Positions 1-12,200 of a DNA stretch of 64,000 bases are shown piece after piece. This DNA is from Lentinus brumalis. Taxonomy: Eukaryota; Basidiomycota; Agaricomycetes; Polyporales; Polyporaceae. The notes below the pieces were generated by a model. It was not told where the DNA came from. It searched no databases and saw nothing but the letters and a program-made list of their open reading frames with translations. Within the stretch, counting starts at the first letter, position 1; each line of letters begins with the position of its first letter. Position numbers and translations under genes: made by a program. The stretch is from assembly GCA_001792895.1 (NCBI GenBank), contig MARA01000003.1:2356001-2420000 (forward strand), given 5' to 3'.

Positions 1-3000
1 CACCAGTGTGGATGACATGCAGTGGATGATATAGCTGAAAAGACGTACGATCGCTCGTTGATGTCGAAGAAGTGCATGCAAACTTGCTTGAGGATATTGT
101 CATGTACATCGTCCCGGTGGCAGAGTATGACTTGACGTGCGTCTTCCATCATGCCGGCCTTGCAATATTGCCGAACGCACTTCGTGAACTCGCCGGCTCT
201 GAGGAATGCCGCCGCACTCTTCGCCCAGTCACCAGCACGGTGATGGCAAGCAGCTGAGGCCAGAAGGAGTTGCTTCGAACGTTCTCCAGATACCATCTTC
301 GCGCATGCTTCGAATGCTTCTGCAGTAGATGAGTACTCCGAGGCATTGCTGGCTGTTTCCTGCAGAAGGTACGCCTCGGCGATGTCGCGTTCGAGAGGTA
401 AACCTGCGCTCTCGAAGCACTGCCGGGCAAGGTCGAACTCCCGCTTATCCATAAATTGCTTCCCTTGTTTGGCCCAGTCTGTCGAAGAAGAGGGCCCGGA
501 TGAAGAGAGTGGGCCGTTCTCCCGGCTATAAGTCTCGATCACATTTCGCCTTGTCCAAAGGTTCTGGAAGTTGTCTCAGATGACCCGTCAATCGATGCGT
601 ACCACATATCAATGACTGACCACCATGGGCAACGCTAGCTCGGATCCGTCCACGATCCACAGGCGCTGCCTCGCTCTGGTCAGGGCGACATACAGCATCT
701 TGAGCTGCCGGATGCGTCCGTGAGTATGGCCATGGCTGTCGAACCTTGGACACGCACCTCCCTACAAATGCTCCTGAATTCCTCAGCCCAGACATCGGTC
801 ACATCCTCTGTACGCTCGCAGAGGGTCCGCCATTGCTTGAGGCTCACGGGAGAATCCCTAAAGAGATGATAGAGAAACACCTAAATCAAGTCAGCGAGAC
901 GGCGACATACTGCACGAGACTAGGAACGCACATCGTCAAACTCCAGCCCCTTGCTTTGATATATGGTGCTATCAAAGAGAATTGGTCACGAAATCAGTGA
1001 CTAGGCGCACCCTCAGCAAACAATTCTACTGACATGACGAGCCCAGTGGCGATCCCACGAGAATGGAAGGCGTCCCTAGCCGCTTCGTCTCGAACAATCA
1101 CACCTGGGTTATGTCAGCCTACATACGATAAGCTGGTCGCCAAACGCACACTGTTCTGAACCCAATTGAAGCTTTCTGGTTTACAGTAACTTTGAGACTG
1201 GTGGTGAGTCTAGAAAGTCATTTGAGACTCACGACGTGCGCGTATATTGACGTTCAAAGGCTGTCAAGTGGTCCATGCCAGAGCTGCCGAGGAATATGGG
1301 CTTTGGACCAGCTCGCCAACCGTGTTCAGGGCCAAGCCTGTCGAGCGAGTCGGACCATACGGTCGTCAAGAGATCTACCACCGTCTGAGCGCAGTTGGTG
1401 ATACCGGAGTGTGACCGATAGTTGACCGCCAGGTGGAACGTCGAGGGAGGAGCTTGCAAAGGGTTCGCTTGCCGCTTCTGAATACATGCGCGAGACATCC
1501 AGTCAGCGGAGTCAGTCCATGTCATAGAGGAGTAGATGGTGTCGGACGAACTTCGAGTCGATGTATCATGGATTTTAACTCGTTGAACGTGAACGAGCTA
1601 CCAACAGCAATGGTCTGCGCTGTGTCCCCAGCCCAAAAAATACCATTCGGATTCTTGCATAACGAACGGAGCACTAGTACGGTTGGAGTTAGCCGCACGC
1701 AACTGCTATCAACTTTGAGTGACTACTTACGCAGCATGTCAATAATGAGGTTGTCCTGAACCTCGTCGACGAACCTGTCACGGTGTGAGTGCGCTCAAGG
1801 GCCGAATAGTGGAGATGCATACAAGAAGTCCACTGGAAAGCCAGGCATCCGAGCTGAGTCCAGACGCCGGAGCAAGGCATGTGTTCTGATATTGCCCTAG
1901 AAGTCAAGGCCGCGACGTCTCTCAAGTCATCGCTGAATACTCACCTATCGGCGGCGTCACGCTCTCCGCGATTGCGCGTAAGCCGTACATACGCCTCGAA
2001 CAGACTGTACAGACTGTCTCGCTGGGACGCGAAAGTAGGATAGGATCGCGCACTCAGCGAGGTGTACGCCGTCCGGGCCAAGCGCCCCTCCTTCGTCCCC
2101 ACTGTCGCTTCAGATCCCTTAATCACTCCTGTCGTGGGATGTACAACAATTCATTAGTGGGCACTCCTTTGGAGATCCGAAAAGACGTACCTAAAATCTC
2201 GCTGAAGACCGACATGGGATCTGAAGTGAATAATTGAGAAGGTAAGCTGCACGCGATACATGAAGCACTGACCAAGGCCCTTGGTCAGCGATCGAGGAAC
2301 ATGGGACCAGTACGTCTTGACGAATCTGTTGCCCGAGACCGACGAGAGAAGGCTCTCGTCGCCACTGTCTCCGTGCACGGTAAGTTCCTACTACGCTCCG
2401 TTGGTGGAAGACGTACATGTCGAGCTCATCACCATCATTCGCATGGTTCGTAGGCGCAAGATCGGCTTCGAGCATCGAATAGAGCTGAGCGAGTGATCAG
2501 TCAGGGATGAGACATCCACCCGAGAGGATACATACCTCCTCGACGGTGACGAAGAGTGGGAAATGGTTGTCCTCGAGGGCGCTCCAATTGTTTGGGATGC
2601 CACGCCTTCGTTCGCCACCGAGAGTCTCCGTCGACTGCGCATGTTGTTCCGCAAGGCTCGAGAGTTCCTCATCTGTAAGAGTTCCCAGTCTGAAGGCCTC
2701 AAGGAGCTGGATGGTCGTGCTGTGCACATGATCGGCCAACATGGAGGAGCGGGTGACGAACATGACGCGCGGCTTCGCTCGCTCTGGGTCCCATAGCTCC
2801 CAACTTCGCATGATAGCGACGGTCTTGTACATCATAGTCCATGTTTTCCTGTTGTTGGTTAGCGAGGACGGTCTGAGGTCTACGTGAGTGATGCCTACCC
2901 TGTTCCTGATCGGCCAATGACGAAGCATGAGGCATCGTGCTCGATGATCTCTGTCTCGGACGCTCTGAGGCCCAGCGGGATGAGTATGCGGGTGATGATG

Positions 3001-4968
3001 CGTCAAAGGTACTCACGACGGCTGGGCCATGAAAGGGACCTCGAGTTCTACGAGGAAACCTAAATTGGGTCAATACAGAAGCATCTGCGACCATGACTAT
3101 CTGCATACTGTTCAGGAGAGCCTGAAGATAGCAGCTCGTTATTGAGGGTTGAGCTGGCACGATTCAGGACATACTTTAGAAAATATGACGATCCTGTGGA
3201 GAGCTAGAAGATCCATGGCCTATGGGCGGAGGTTCAGGTAGGAATGACATGCTACAGGGCACTCACTCACGTCCGCATCTGTACTGCCAGTAGGCAAGAG
3301 GTGTACGTCTCCATCTGGAGCCGTTGGCTCAGAGAGCTTTGGGAACATTAGGGGCGTGTAGGTGTTCTTCCCCGTATTGCGCGGCTGGCTGCGCTGCCGA
3401 CACCTGAGAATAATTGAGCGCAGAGAACCGATGCACGGACCAGTCGACACGGTACCTGTCTCGATAGACTTCGCCTTGCCGTCCCAAATCCCTTGCTAAT
3501 TCATTCCAAAATCTGTCGCGTCGGGAGAGCTGGGCATGCGAGTAGACTCCATAGATGCGTATCGCTGCGCAGCGGCGGTGAGTGTGGGCGCCTCGTAGGA
3601 CAGCGAGTGGTCTGCGCACCTTGTCGGTCGACCTGATGACAGCCGCCAAAACTCGGCTAAGTCGACGACATCACTTTGAGTATGTACTCGACTTACATCT
3701 GCGTCTAGGTCGGGGACACAGTCAACAGAATACTGGGACACGCCATGATCAAGATTGTGAACACTGCACTACGCATACAGGACTTACCACCAGACGCGAG
3801 TCATCCGCAATCCTCGCCTTAAACAGGGGCACGGTTCCTTCAGCATCGGAGAGCATGACGTGATTACCGTAGGAGAAGTCTCCATTAGACAGCTCTCTAA
3901 AATGACATCTCACCATTAGAGCCTGGACAATGTTGGAATGAACCGCGGTACTTACCGAATTTTGTCGACAGCCGCATCGAACAAGACAGGACTTCTCTTA
4001 CGCAATTTGCGTAAGTCGGTCGTCGCACTTGCGGCGATGTAGATTGGCCACTCCCCGAACCCTTCGGCTGTTTCAAAGTAGAACAGAGCCTTCGCCGGCC
4101 GTACGGGCGCGTACGTTGAACTAGAAGCCTCAAAGTCTTCCGAGGCCGCTGCTGTGACTCCCGCAGTTTTCCCTCGAGAGGAAGTGTGATCGATCTGCGC
4201 ATATGGCATCAAATGTTCTGAGGGTCGGTCCTTACTACGTCTGGACTTGTCTTCGGAGTATCGGCTCACACATTCGACTATGTCAGGACGACGCAACAAT
4301 GCGAGATAACACTTCCATGATGTCTTCACATCAGATCCCATTCGGGTGTTATAGCGGGTTATAGCAGGTCTGCGCACCGTCAGTATCCCCTTCTGGTCTT
4401 CAAGGATCCGTCTTTCAATTTGCGAGAGTTCCTCTTGACTCGAGGGAACCTGGACTCCAATATCCACGAAGGGCTTGCTGCGTGTAATGGAGCCAGTCCA
4501 TGGACGGATCTCCAAGAGATTTCAGGATAGACGGGGGAATAAAAATGATATAACTCACCTTGTCAGACAACCTAGCAACCTCATGGAGCACTGGCCCTGC
4601 CAGAACTACCGCACGCCAGCATTCATTGATATTCACGCCATTGATCTTGCTGAATTGATCTACTTCCGAAAGCGTAGAGTTGATACGTGAAATTACCGTG
4701 GCGGCAGCGCTGTGTGGGAAGGACTGAGCATCGCGCGGAAAGCTCTGTGTGAGCTCCTCCGACAGTGTCGCGTAGGATCCCCCGTCCATCTCTGACGATG
4801 TGTACTGAGCCCAAAGATATTACAATCGAGAGAGGATGAAATTGACACACCACATATCATGAGTGCAACATTTTCTGCGTCCCGCAAGATGCCAGACAGT
4901 GTGGTGCAAGGCTCGAGGCTACATGACTGCCTTTCATCGTGGCAAGGAGCGTCGAGTCGGCTCGCCAT
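1..4968 (-). CDS. SF1 UvrD-like helicase/TPR protein, paralogue B (3' end beyond window)
   Basis: Multi-exon gene read on the minus strand from an ATG at 4968, running off the left edge. Helicase motifs are in order: P-loop GRSGTGKT (about 2841-2920), motif II as DEVQD (1753-1767, DEAQD in the two paralogues), GDTAQTI near 1620, NYRSHSG near 1420, YQSKGLEF near 950 and YVALTRAR near 670. All core residues are kept, so it is probably an active ATPase. Upstream a FYFETAEGFGEWPIYI block matches paralogue C; downstream, TPR-like helices (430-1) are cut by the edge. The first roughly 200 residues differ strongly from A and C. The helicase core is of the UvrD/Rep type also seen in animal TRANK1 (family knowledge). 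Substrate and cell role are unknown. Exon limits are approximate. Confidence 0.75.
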
Positions 4969-6282
4969 GGTGGTCGGTAGGAAAATGCCGTCTTGCGCTC
5001 ATACACACGGACTCTCTAGTCTCGGACCGTTCCGCGCTGCCTCGCGCAGAATAGAATACTGTGTGCTGCGGTAATGCCGCGGGGCTGTTGCCGGACCTCG
5101 GATACCGGTGAGGCACACAGGCAGAGCCAGCCACGCATTTCGACGCGTGAATCCATACTCTACGTACTATCTGGACATGTGTATCCAGTCAGCACATTCA
5201 CGACACGCTGTACAACATAGTGCTTACCGTTACGCCGCTCATGTGGAGAAGTTGTTGTGATGCCACGCGTTGACGACCAACGTACCGGGCGACGCCATCC
5301 AGATTTTCGCACCAGTACAATGAAGGACGAGACAAGATTGGGAACAAATGGTCATCGTCGATCGTCTGAGGGGCATACAAGTACTGGCAGACGCACAGTG
5401 GCTGGCACCAGACATGCATGAGCTGCCAACACGACGGGCAATCGCCCGTACCACCCCCAGAACAGGCCCGGAATATCGCCCGAATTGGTCTCCTGTTCTG
5501 GTCCAGAACAGCTTTGGAAATCGGACCGGAACCTTTGTAAGCCGTATAAGTAGCCGGTACTGATGAGTACTTTCGGAGCTACAACTTGTTGTATCCGGCG
5601 CTCCGGTCCTATCACCAAACTATTCTGGACCGGAACCAGGAATACATACTTACGTATATTCCGGGCCTGTTCTGGGGGTGGTACGGGCCAATGCCCGTCG
5701 TGCAAGTTCCGGCAAGTTGCGGAGACTTGCCATACTGGGACTTCCCGGGGCTTCGGGCCGGTCGGATCACCAGAGCCCCTCGTTGCGAAGTTCCCTTGTG
5801 CGAACCTGTGGTTAAAAGCTTTCGATTCTTCAAGCACCCGATTTGCCAGACAAAGGGGGAAAGGAAAATGTGAATGTATAGAGTTAGAATTCAGATTTTC
5901 GAAGCAGAAAGTACTTAGGCAGTGCTTACTGGAAGATGTAAGTGATTGAGTGACGCGAGTTACTAACTCAAGTTTCGGGCATTTGCATAACCATATATGT
6001 AGGTCAGAACGAATAGTCGCAAGGCCCCGCGCCAGCGATAACGATGAGACGGCGAGCGGAAGACAAAGCATGCACATCGAGCCTAGTACCCAGCAAGTAC
6101 AATTCTATCGCCGTAGGCTATTACCGTCGGCCACAGTACGGGCCTTGCCGATCACGACAATCGCAGCATCTACGTCCACTCGCCATGGGAAAGGCCCGCC
6201 CTCGACACGGTCATGAAGGTCTCCCACAGCACAAGCCTCCCCTTCCAATGTGGCATAATTGCACGTCGTGTGGACAGACCCG
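4969..6282. other. Intergenic region between helicase paralogues B and A
   Basis: It holds the upstream region of B, the foldback element (5429-5703), and the 3' flank of A. Long open frames here run through the palindrome and have no protein-like composition. I see no gene. Confidence 0.6.
5429..5703. mobile_element. Foldback (MITE-like) near-palindromic element
   Basis: The two halves are inverted repeats. A 32 bp stretch at 5445-5476 is the exact reverse complement of 5656-5687, and weaker pairing continues inward almost to the centre near 5566 and outward to 5429 and 5703. An additional 9 bp palindrome (CTGTTCTGG/CCAGAACAG) lies at 5493-5511. CAA stands just outside each end and could be a 3 bp target duplication, but this is weak. 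It contains no credible coding sequence. It sits between the 5' end of paralogue B and the 3' end of paralogue A. A non-autonomous foldback transposon is the likely explanation; a structured-RNA locus is the alternative. Confidence 0.6.
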
Positions 6283-9200
6283 TCAGAATTGAGTATCTTG
6301 CGCAGACGTCGTGTTTCCCTGATGCAGTCTCTGCAATGCGTCCCAAGTCAGCGCGTCAGCACAACGCTTGATATAGAAAGAGCGTACGAGATGGCGTCCA
6401 GGTCCGCCTGAACGACTTCTAAGTCGTTGTGCCTAACTTTGCTCAGCCTCGCCTTCATCTTGATCTTGTCCGCAGAGAGATGATCGTATAGACGCTCCAG
6501 CGCCAGAACGAGGAAGGGGATCGCCCGGCGGAACAGGGTCTCGTACAAGTGGTCTGACCATTGGATCTCCTTGGATGTATCCCTGAATTGTGCGAGATGA
6601 CGACGCCGTATCTCTGTCAACGTGTCCTTGCCGGCTGTCTTGCGTCGTATGTACTTGCGATACGCTGCTTGTATCTTCTCTACGGCGGACTCCTCGTTGA
6701 CGGTGAACTCTGCCGGGGCGCCTCCGACGCATCGTCGTCCTCCCCCGCCGGAGAGGTTATTCGTTTAACGTTCCGAGGTTGGCGAGGAAGGGAAGCCTGA
6801 GGTTGTGTAGAGACGTCTTGAACACGGGAGTGTACTTCCGAATCGCGATCCGAGGACTCGGGCAGCATGTGGATGTGTTTCCCGCCCAGCAGAGATGTGA
6901 TTTCATCCGTTCTTGAATATCGTGTCCTGCGTGTGCCGAACATGTTCGCCGTAGGCGGAGGGAGTGAGACGTGGTGGAACTGGACCAGTCGATCGAGTTT
7001 GTATCCAGCCATTGAACGAGACATGTTGAGTGCAAGAGCATCCCAATCTCTCGCGTCCATGTATCTGCAGGCTCGTGAGCTAAGCAGATAGGAAGTTATG
7101 TTGCGGAGCTTACCGTGCAGTCATACCTCGAAGATGGGTGTTGGCGGACAGAGACTGCGTGCGTACGGTAGTGAAGATCCGCATGACATGTTGCTTGGCT
7201 TGAATCGAGCCAAGATTGAAGCTCCCTGTGTGCAACTCTGTGAGCGTCACTAAATTGAATTATGCACGTCCTCCTGGCTTACACAAGAAGAGGTTCTTGC
7301 AGCTGGATGCCCCTTAATCAGAGTGAAGGCCATGAAGTTGGCGTATTGATGGACTCACACTCTTTCCAAGTAGACGAAGCGGGTATAATTGATATTCGAA
7401 GCAGATAGATCCGTCCTCTCGAAAAGGAGATAGTCTGTTGACAAGGTCGTGAGAGGATTTCAATGAACGGTCGATGACACGATCTGGATGGTCTCTTACC
7501 TGCGCCCGTACCAGAGGAGATTGCATGGAGCAGCCGCTCTGCAATCTGTATATACTTGTCCCAATCGACATTCTTGGAAGCCATTGAGTCGATGTCGCTG
7601 GCGATGCGTATCCACCAGCTCATCGGTAGGATGAGACCGTGCAAGCACCGTGCCCCGCCTCCCCGCCCAGCAACTAACATCGCGGCGGTCAAGTGGTCCA
7701 TGAAGTCGCACAGGACATTGATATCCATTTGGACGTGACTTTCCACGACATGTCTACCGCGCCGAGTCATGATCAACATGGCGCCCTTGTTGATATGCCG
7801 GGGAACGCTCACCTCAAAAGGTAAACGCCCCGATCAAGGGCATTGGTACCGTCGCAGCGCAGCACCTTGATGAGGTCGTGTACGACATAGTACGGACTTG
7901 GATGATCAGAAATCTGATATGTGAGTTCTCTCTGCCACTTGAACCGGACCGAGCACGGTATACGGTGGAGGTTGTCTGCTGCTGCGCGCCGATCGAAGAG
8001 CATAGCAAGCCCGGTGGCTCGCATGAAGTTGACGAAGAAGACAGCTCTCGGTGTATCGTGCGCTGGGTGGATCCTGTTCAAGAAATCGCGAACCCATACC
8101 TTCAAGATGCTGCGAGCCTGTCGAAACTCCGGTACCGAGTCGGGCGAGAATGCGTGCAGTGAGCCGAGGTTTATGTGTGACGGATAGAGTGCTTCGTACA
8201 GTCGGCGGAGCCACACCCTAGCCATCAGGGGCAGTCAGTAACGGACCACATTCAGAGCGGTAGAGATCAGTCACCTTTGCTGGTCGTGGAGCACCTCGAA
8301 GGGGATGTCGGTGGCATAGAGGGTGTGATAGATCATGATCTGGATCACACGGATGCGGACGAGAGCGTTGTATGTGGAGATGGCATCCCCTTCTGAGACA
8401 TGAAGCTGCTTGCAATCTCTCTTGGGACAGTCACGACGCGAGGCAAAGATGATGCATGGCTCCAGCCTACGACCAAGGTCATGTGCGGCCTCTTTCTGCT
8501 CGTGAACGTGACCTTTCAGCCGTTCCCGCAGAGTCTCTTTGACGAGACGCTCGAGTTCCCAGCGTGGGATGAGCAGATGACGTCCGGTCTGCTGCATTCC
8601 CGGCGTAGTCGTGGCGTTGCAACGTGTATAGAGGTGAGATGGTCCGAAGACCATGAACATCTCGTGGCTAGAGTCGGTGGACGCCTTGAAAGCAAGAATC
8701 CTCTGTATCTCCCGGTTATTGCAGGGATCGGGATCACAGCTGAGCCGCTGTAGCGTGCGAGCTAGGTCGAGAAAAGTCCGGAAACACGTGGTGATCTCCG
8801 TCAGGCCAGAAGACTGCAGTTCATAGGGGCGAAAGTAGACCTGGTCAAGACAGAGGACCAGGGGAGCAAGCTGTTCATAGCGAGTGAACAGACCACCGAG
8901 ACGTTCGAGTTCGGCGACATCGTCATAGAATATAGCCTTGAACATCGAGAGCTGAATGCCATCAGTCCGGCGCAATGAGTGCAGCAATCGACTAGACGTA
9001 CTTCATTCCGATAGGCAAGTGGGATCCCCCGACGGTCGAGCACCTCAGCAAAACCCAATAAGTCAGTGATGGTCGGGTCGTTCCAGTTGGCGTGAGGAGT
9101 ACACAAGGAACAATGTTCCCATAATCCCTCAAGGATACACCTCGCGGCCTCCAACCTCGACTGCCGATTCTGCCGATCACTTGACAAAAGCTTGACAGCT

Positions 9201-12200
9201 TCCACCCACTGACGTTCGTTGATGTGGTACTCTGCCGCTTTTGCAACGTTGCCTTCTACCTCGTGGAACTTCGCGCAGTCGGCAGCGGAAGCATAATCGT
9301 CCATATACTCCGCCAAGGCCTCGTGGTCGTGGTCGAATAGCTCCTTTGCCTTCCTGCAATAAATCAATATACCAACAGTCACACTGGAAGAGTAGGACAC
9401 GCACTCAATGTGGTTCTCGCGAACATATTGCAGTTTGGAGACGTCAAGAATGTGTTCTCGGACTGCAGGAAGAACCTCATCGCGATGACTCCGGACAACC
9501 TCGACCGCCTCATCGAAGCATCCCGCCTTGCGGAAATGCTGAGTGGCCAGAGTGTACTCCTTTGCGGCACGGTAGGCTGCCCCCGCCCTGCGATCATCCC
9601 CACCACGGGTGTAGCACTCAGCGGCGATCCGATAGTATGTCCGTTGCTCCCGACCATCCTCCGCCTCCTGCGCTGCGGTCTTGAATGCCTTCGCTGCCTT
9701 GACGAAGGCGGCCGCCTGCGAGATGCCGACTTGAGGATTAACTGGAGTGGCTCGCGCTTGGTTGCGAAGAAGGTAAGCCATAGCTACTCGCTGCTCGTGC
9801 TGAAGACCCGCCCGCTCGAAACCGTGCATCGCTTCTGAGTACTGACGTCTGCGTAAGAGATTGCGTGCAGCGTGAGCCCTCTCCTCGTTGCTGGATGACT
9901 TGGCGAGCTTTTCAATGGGCTCTCCCGGTTGATGCACTTCGATAAGGCCCTTGCTTTCCCAAAGACCCTGTGACCTGTCTGTCAGGTAGTGTGCGATGTA
10001 CGGAGTGCGATGGGTCCACCTTTAAATGTTCGCCTGCCCCGGAAGAGTCCAGGATCCACAGGTTCATCCGAGCGCGGGTGACAGCTACGTACAGGTGTTT
10101 CAACTGGAGTAGAAACGAATGCAACATGCCTGAGACGTCTAACTTCACATCAACGAAGCAGATCACGCACCTCCATACAAATACCAGCAAGCTCTCCTGC
10201 GCCATAATCGAGGTCTTTGTGGCGCGAGACTTCATCATGAAGGATGTGCCACTGGGCTGCGACGGTTGAATCCTCGAAGAAATCGTACAGCAGAACCTGG
10301 TTCTTCTCAGTGAACAGGAGTACCGCAGTTGAGCGAACTTTACGCCTACGTCATTGAATTCCAGCCCTTTGCTCTCATATATAGTGCTAGGAGATGGAAG
10401 ACGGTCAGCCATGTAGTGTTTAGCAGGACGGAAGTTTCCTCACAGGATGATCCCAATACTAGAGTTCATCTCACTTCGCAACCGGTCTCGCGCCGCAGCG
10501 TTCCGGACCAGAATACCTATCGGTGATGCAGTCTGACGAAAGCTGTCAAGATGTGTATACATTGAGGAACACTCACACTGCTGATGTCCAAACTCGATAC
10601 TGCCACCGCCGTCGCTGGAATTGGGAGGTCAACCGAAATACCGCTCATGCTGCAGGCGGGGGATGACTCACGAATCCTTGAACAGAGCGTTCCGGACATC
10701 CGTGCCGTTGCTACTGTACCACACCGGCTTGGAACCAGCGACCTGTCCTTGTTCCGGGGGCAGGTGATCTACAGAGTCGGGCCAGTACTTCGTCAGGAGC
10801 TCCACGAGCGAGTGTGCGCAGTCAACGATGCCCGCGTGCGAGCGGTAATTTGTCGTGAGATGGAACATCTCCGCTTGCACGCACTTCCTTGGATCACCTT
10901 GCGCCTCTTTCTAGACGAGCCGTGAGCGGGAGCTGGTCACAACAATAGGTGAACAAGAGGGTACCTCGCTCTCTGAGTACATGAATGCCCTCAGCTCTTG
11001 GAAACGGAAGGCACTCCCTGCTGAGATGGTCTGAGCAGTATCTCCCGCCCAGAACATCCCCTGTTGGTTTGAGCAGAGCTTGCGCAGCACTAACGTGCGG
11101 GAATCTCAGCTGTGAGCGTGCTGTAGAGTGCTCCAATCAGTCCACACCTAGGGCATCGATGAGGAGGTTGTCTTGGGCCTCATCGACGTATCTACGCAAA
11201 GTAATGAGGACTGCGACCTCACAGCAGTCAGAAGAAACATACATGAACTTTGGTAGCGAGTTTCGAGGGAGCTGTAGGACGTCAAGGCACCTGATGAGCA
11301 TTCGTGTCCTGGGGAATAGATGGCAGGTCACCGGTCAGCCCGACACAGGGAACCAGGCGCTACAAGCGGACAGACCTATCCGCAGCATCGTACTGGCCTT
11401 TCTCTCGCTTCTGTGCCGAATAGACCTGGAAGATGCGATAGATGGCGGTGCGTTGAGGCATCGAAGTGGCGTTCGACCGGCGTCGAATGCCGTAGTATGC
11501 ATCTTCGTCCAGGTATCCTTGTTCGGTACTGCGTGCACGTTCCGATCCCTTGATCACTCCTGCGACACCGGTTCCTGTAAGTGAGACGTTACGACTTTCA
11601 GGACGGTCAAGAAATCACCCAGGATCTCTCCGAACACAAGTTCAGGACCTGCAGCACCGCTGGTCAGCGCCCTACGTCCGCGTCCGGGCTCATGGGTAGA
11701 GTCAGTAATGCAGACTCACTTAAGCTGGGGTCTTTCAAAGACTCCGGAAAACGGGCCCAATACTTCTCCAGAAACATGTCGTAGTCGACGAAGGCGGCTG
11801 GCGCATCTTCGACGTAGACCTTGCGGCGGGCTGGTTGGGGGTCTTTCTGACTCGTAGAATGTCCTGCAGTAGCTCAGCCTGTGTGCGCGTCGTCTTCCCT
11901 TCTTCCAGAAGATGACGGAACTCAGCCTCGAGAAGTCGACATAACTACAGAGTATTGGTCTTTCAGCAACATTTCAGGCATTCGTCGCGCATACTCACAT
12001 GATCGTACGTCAGAAACATAGGGAAGTCGTCGTCCTTGAGGGCACCGTACCGTTTGGGAATAGCGGCGTTCAAGAGGAATTCCTCGTCTGCATCTACCAG
12101 GAGAGTCCCCTCGTTGGTACGGTCCGTCAGGTTGTTAGAGGTTTCCGGCGAGCGAGACGCGAGCAAAGGTTCGCTTCGTTGAACATAGTACTCCTCGACC

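Noticed and set aside
5352..6077. 241-codon minus-strand frame
   Set aside because: It runs through the foldback element and its flanks and has no protein-like pattern; the palindrome explains part of the openness.
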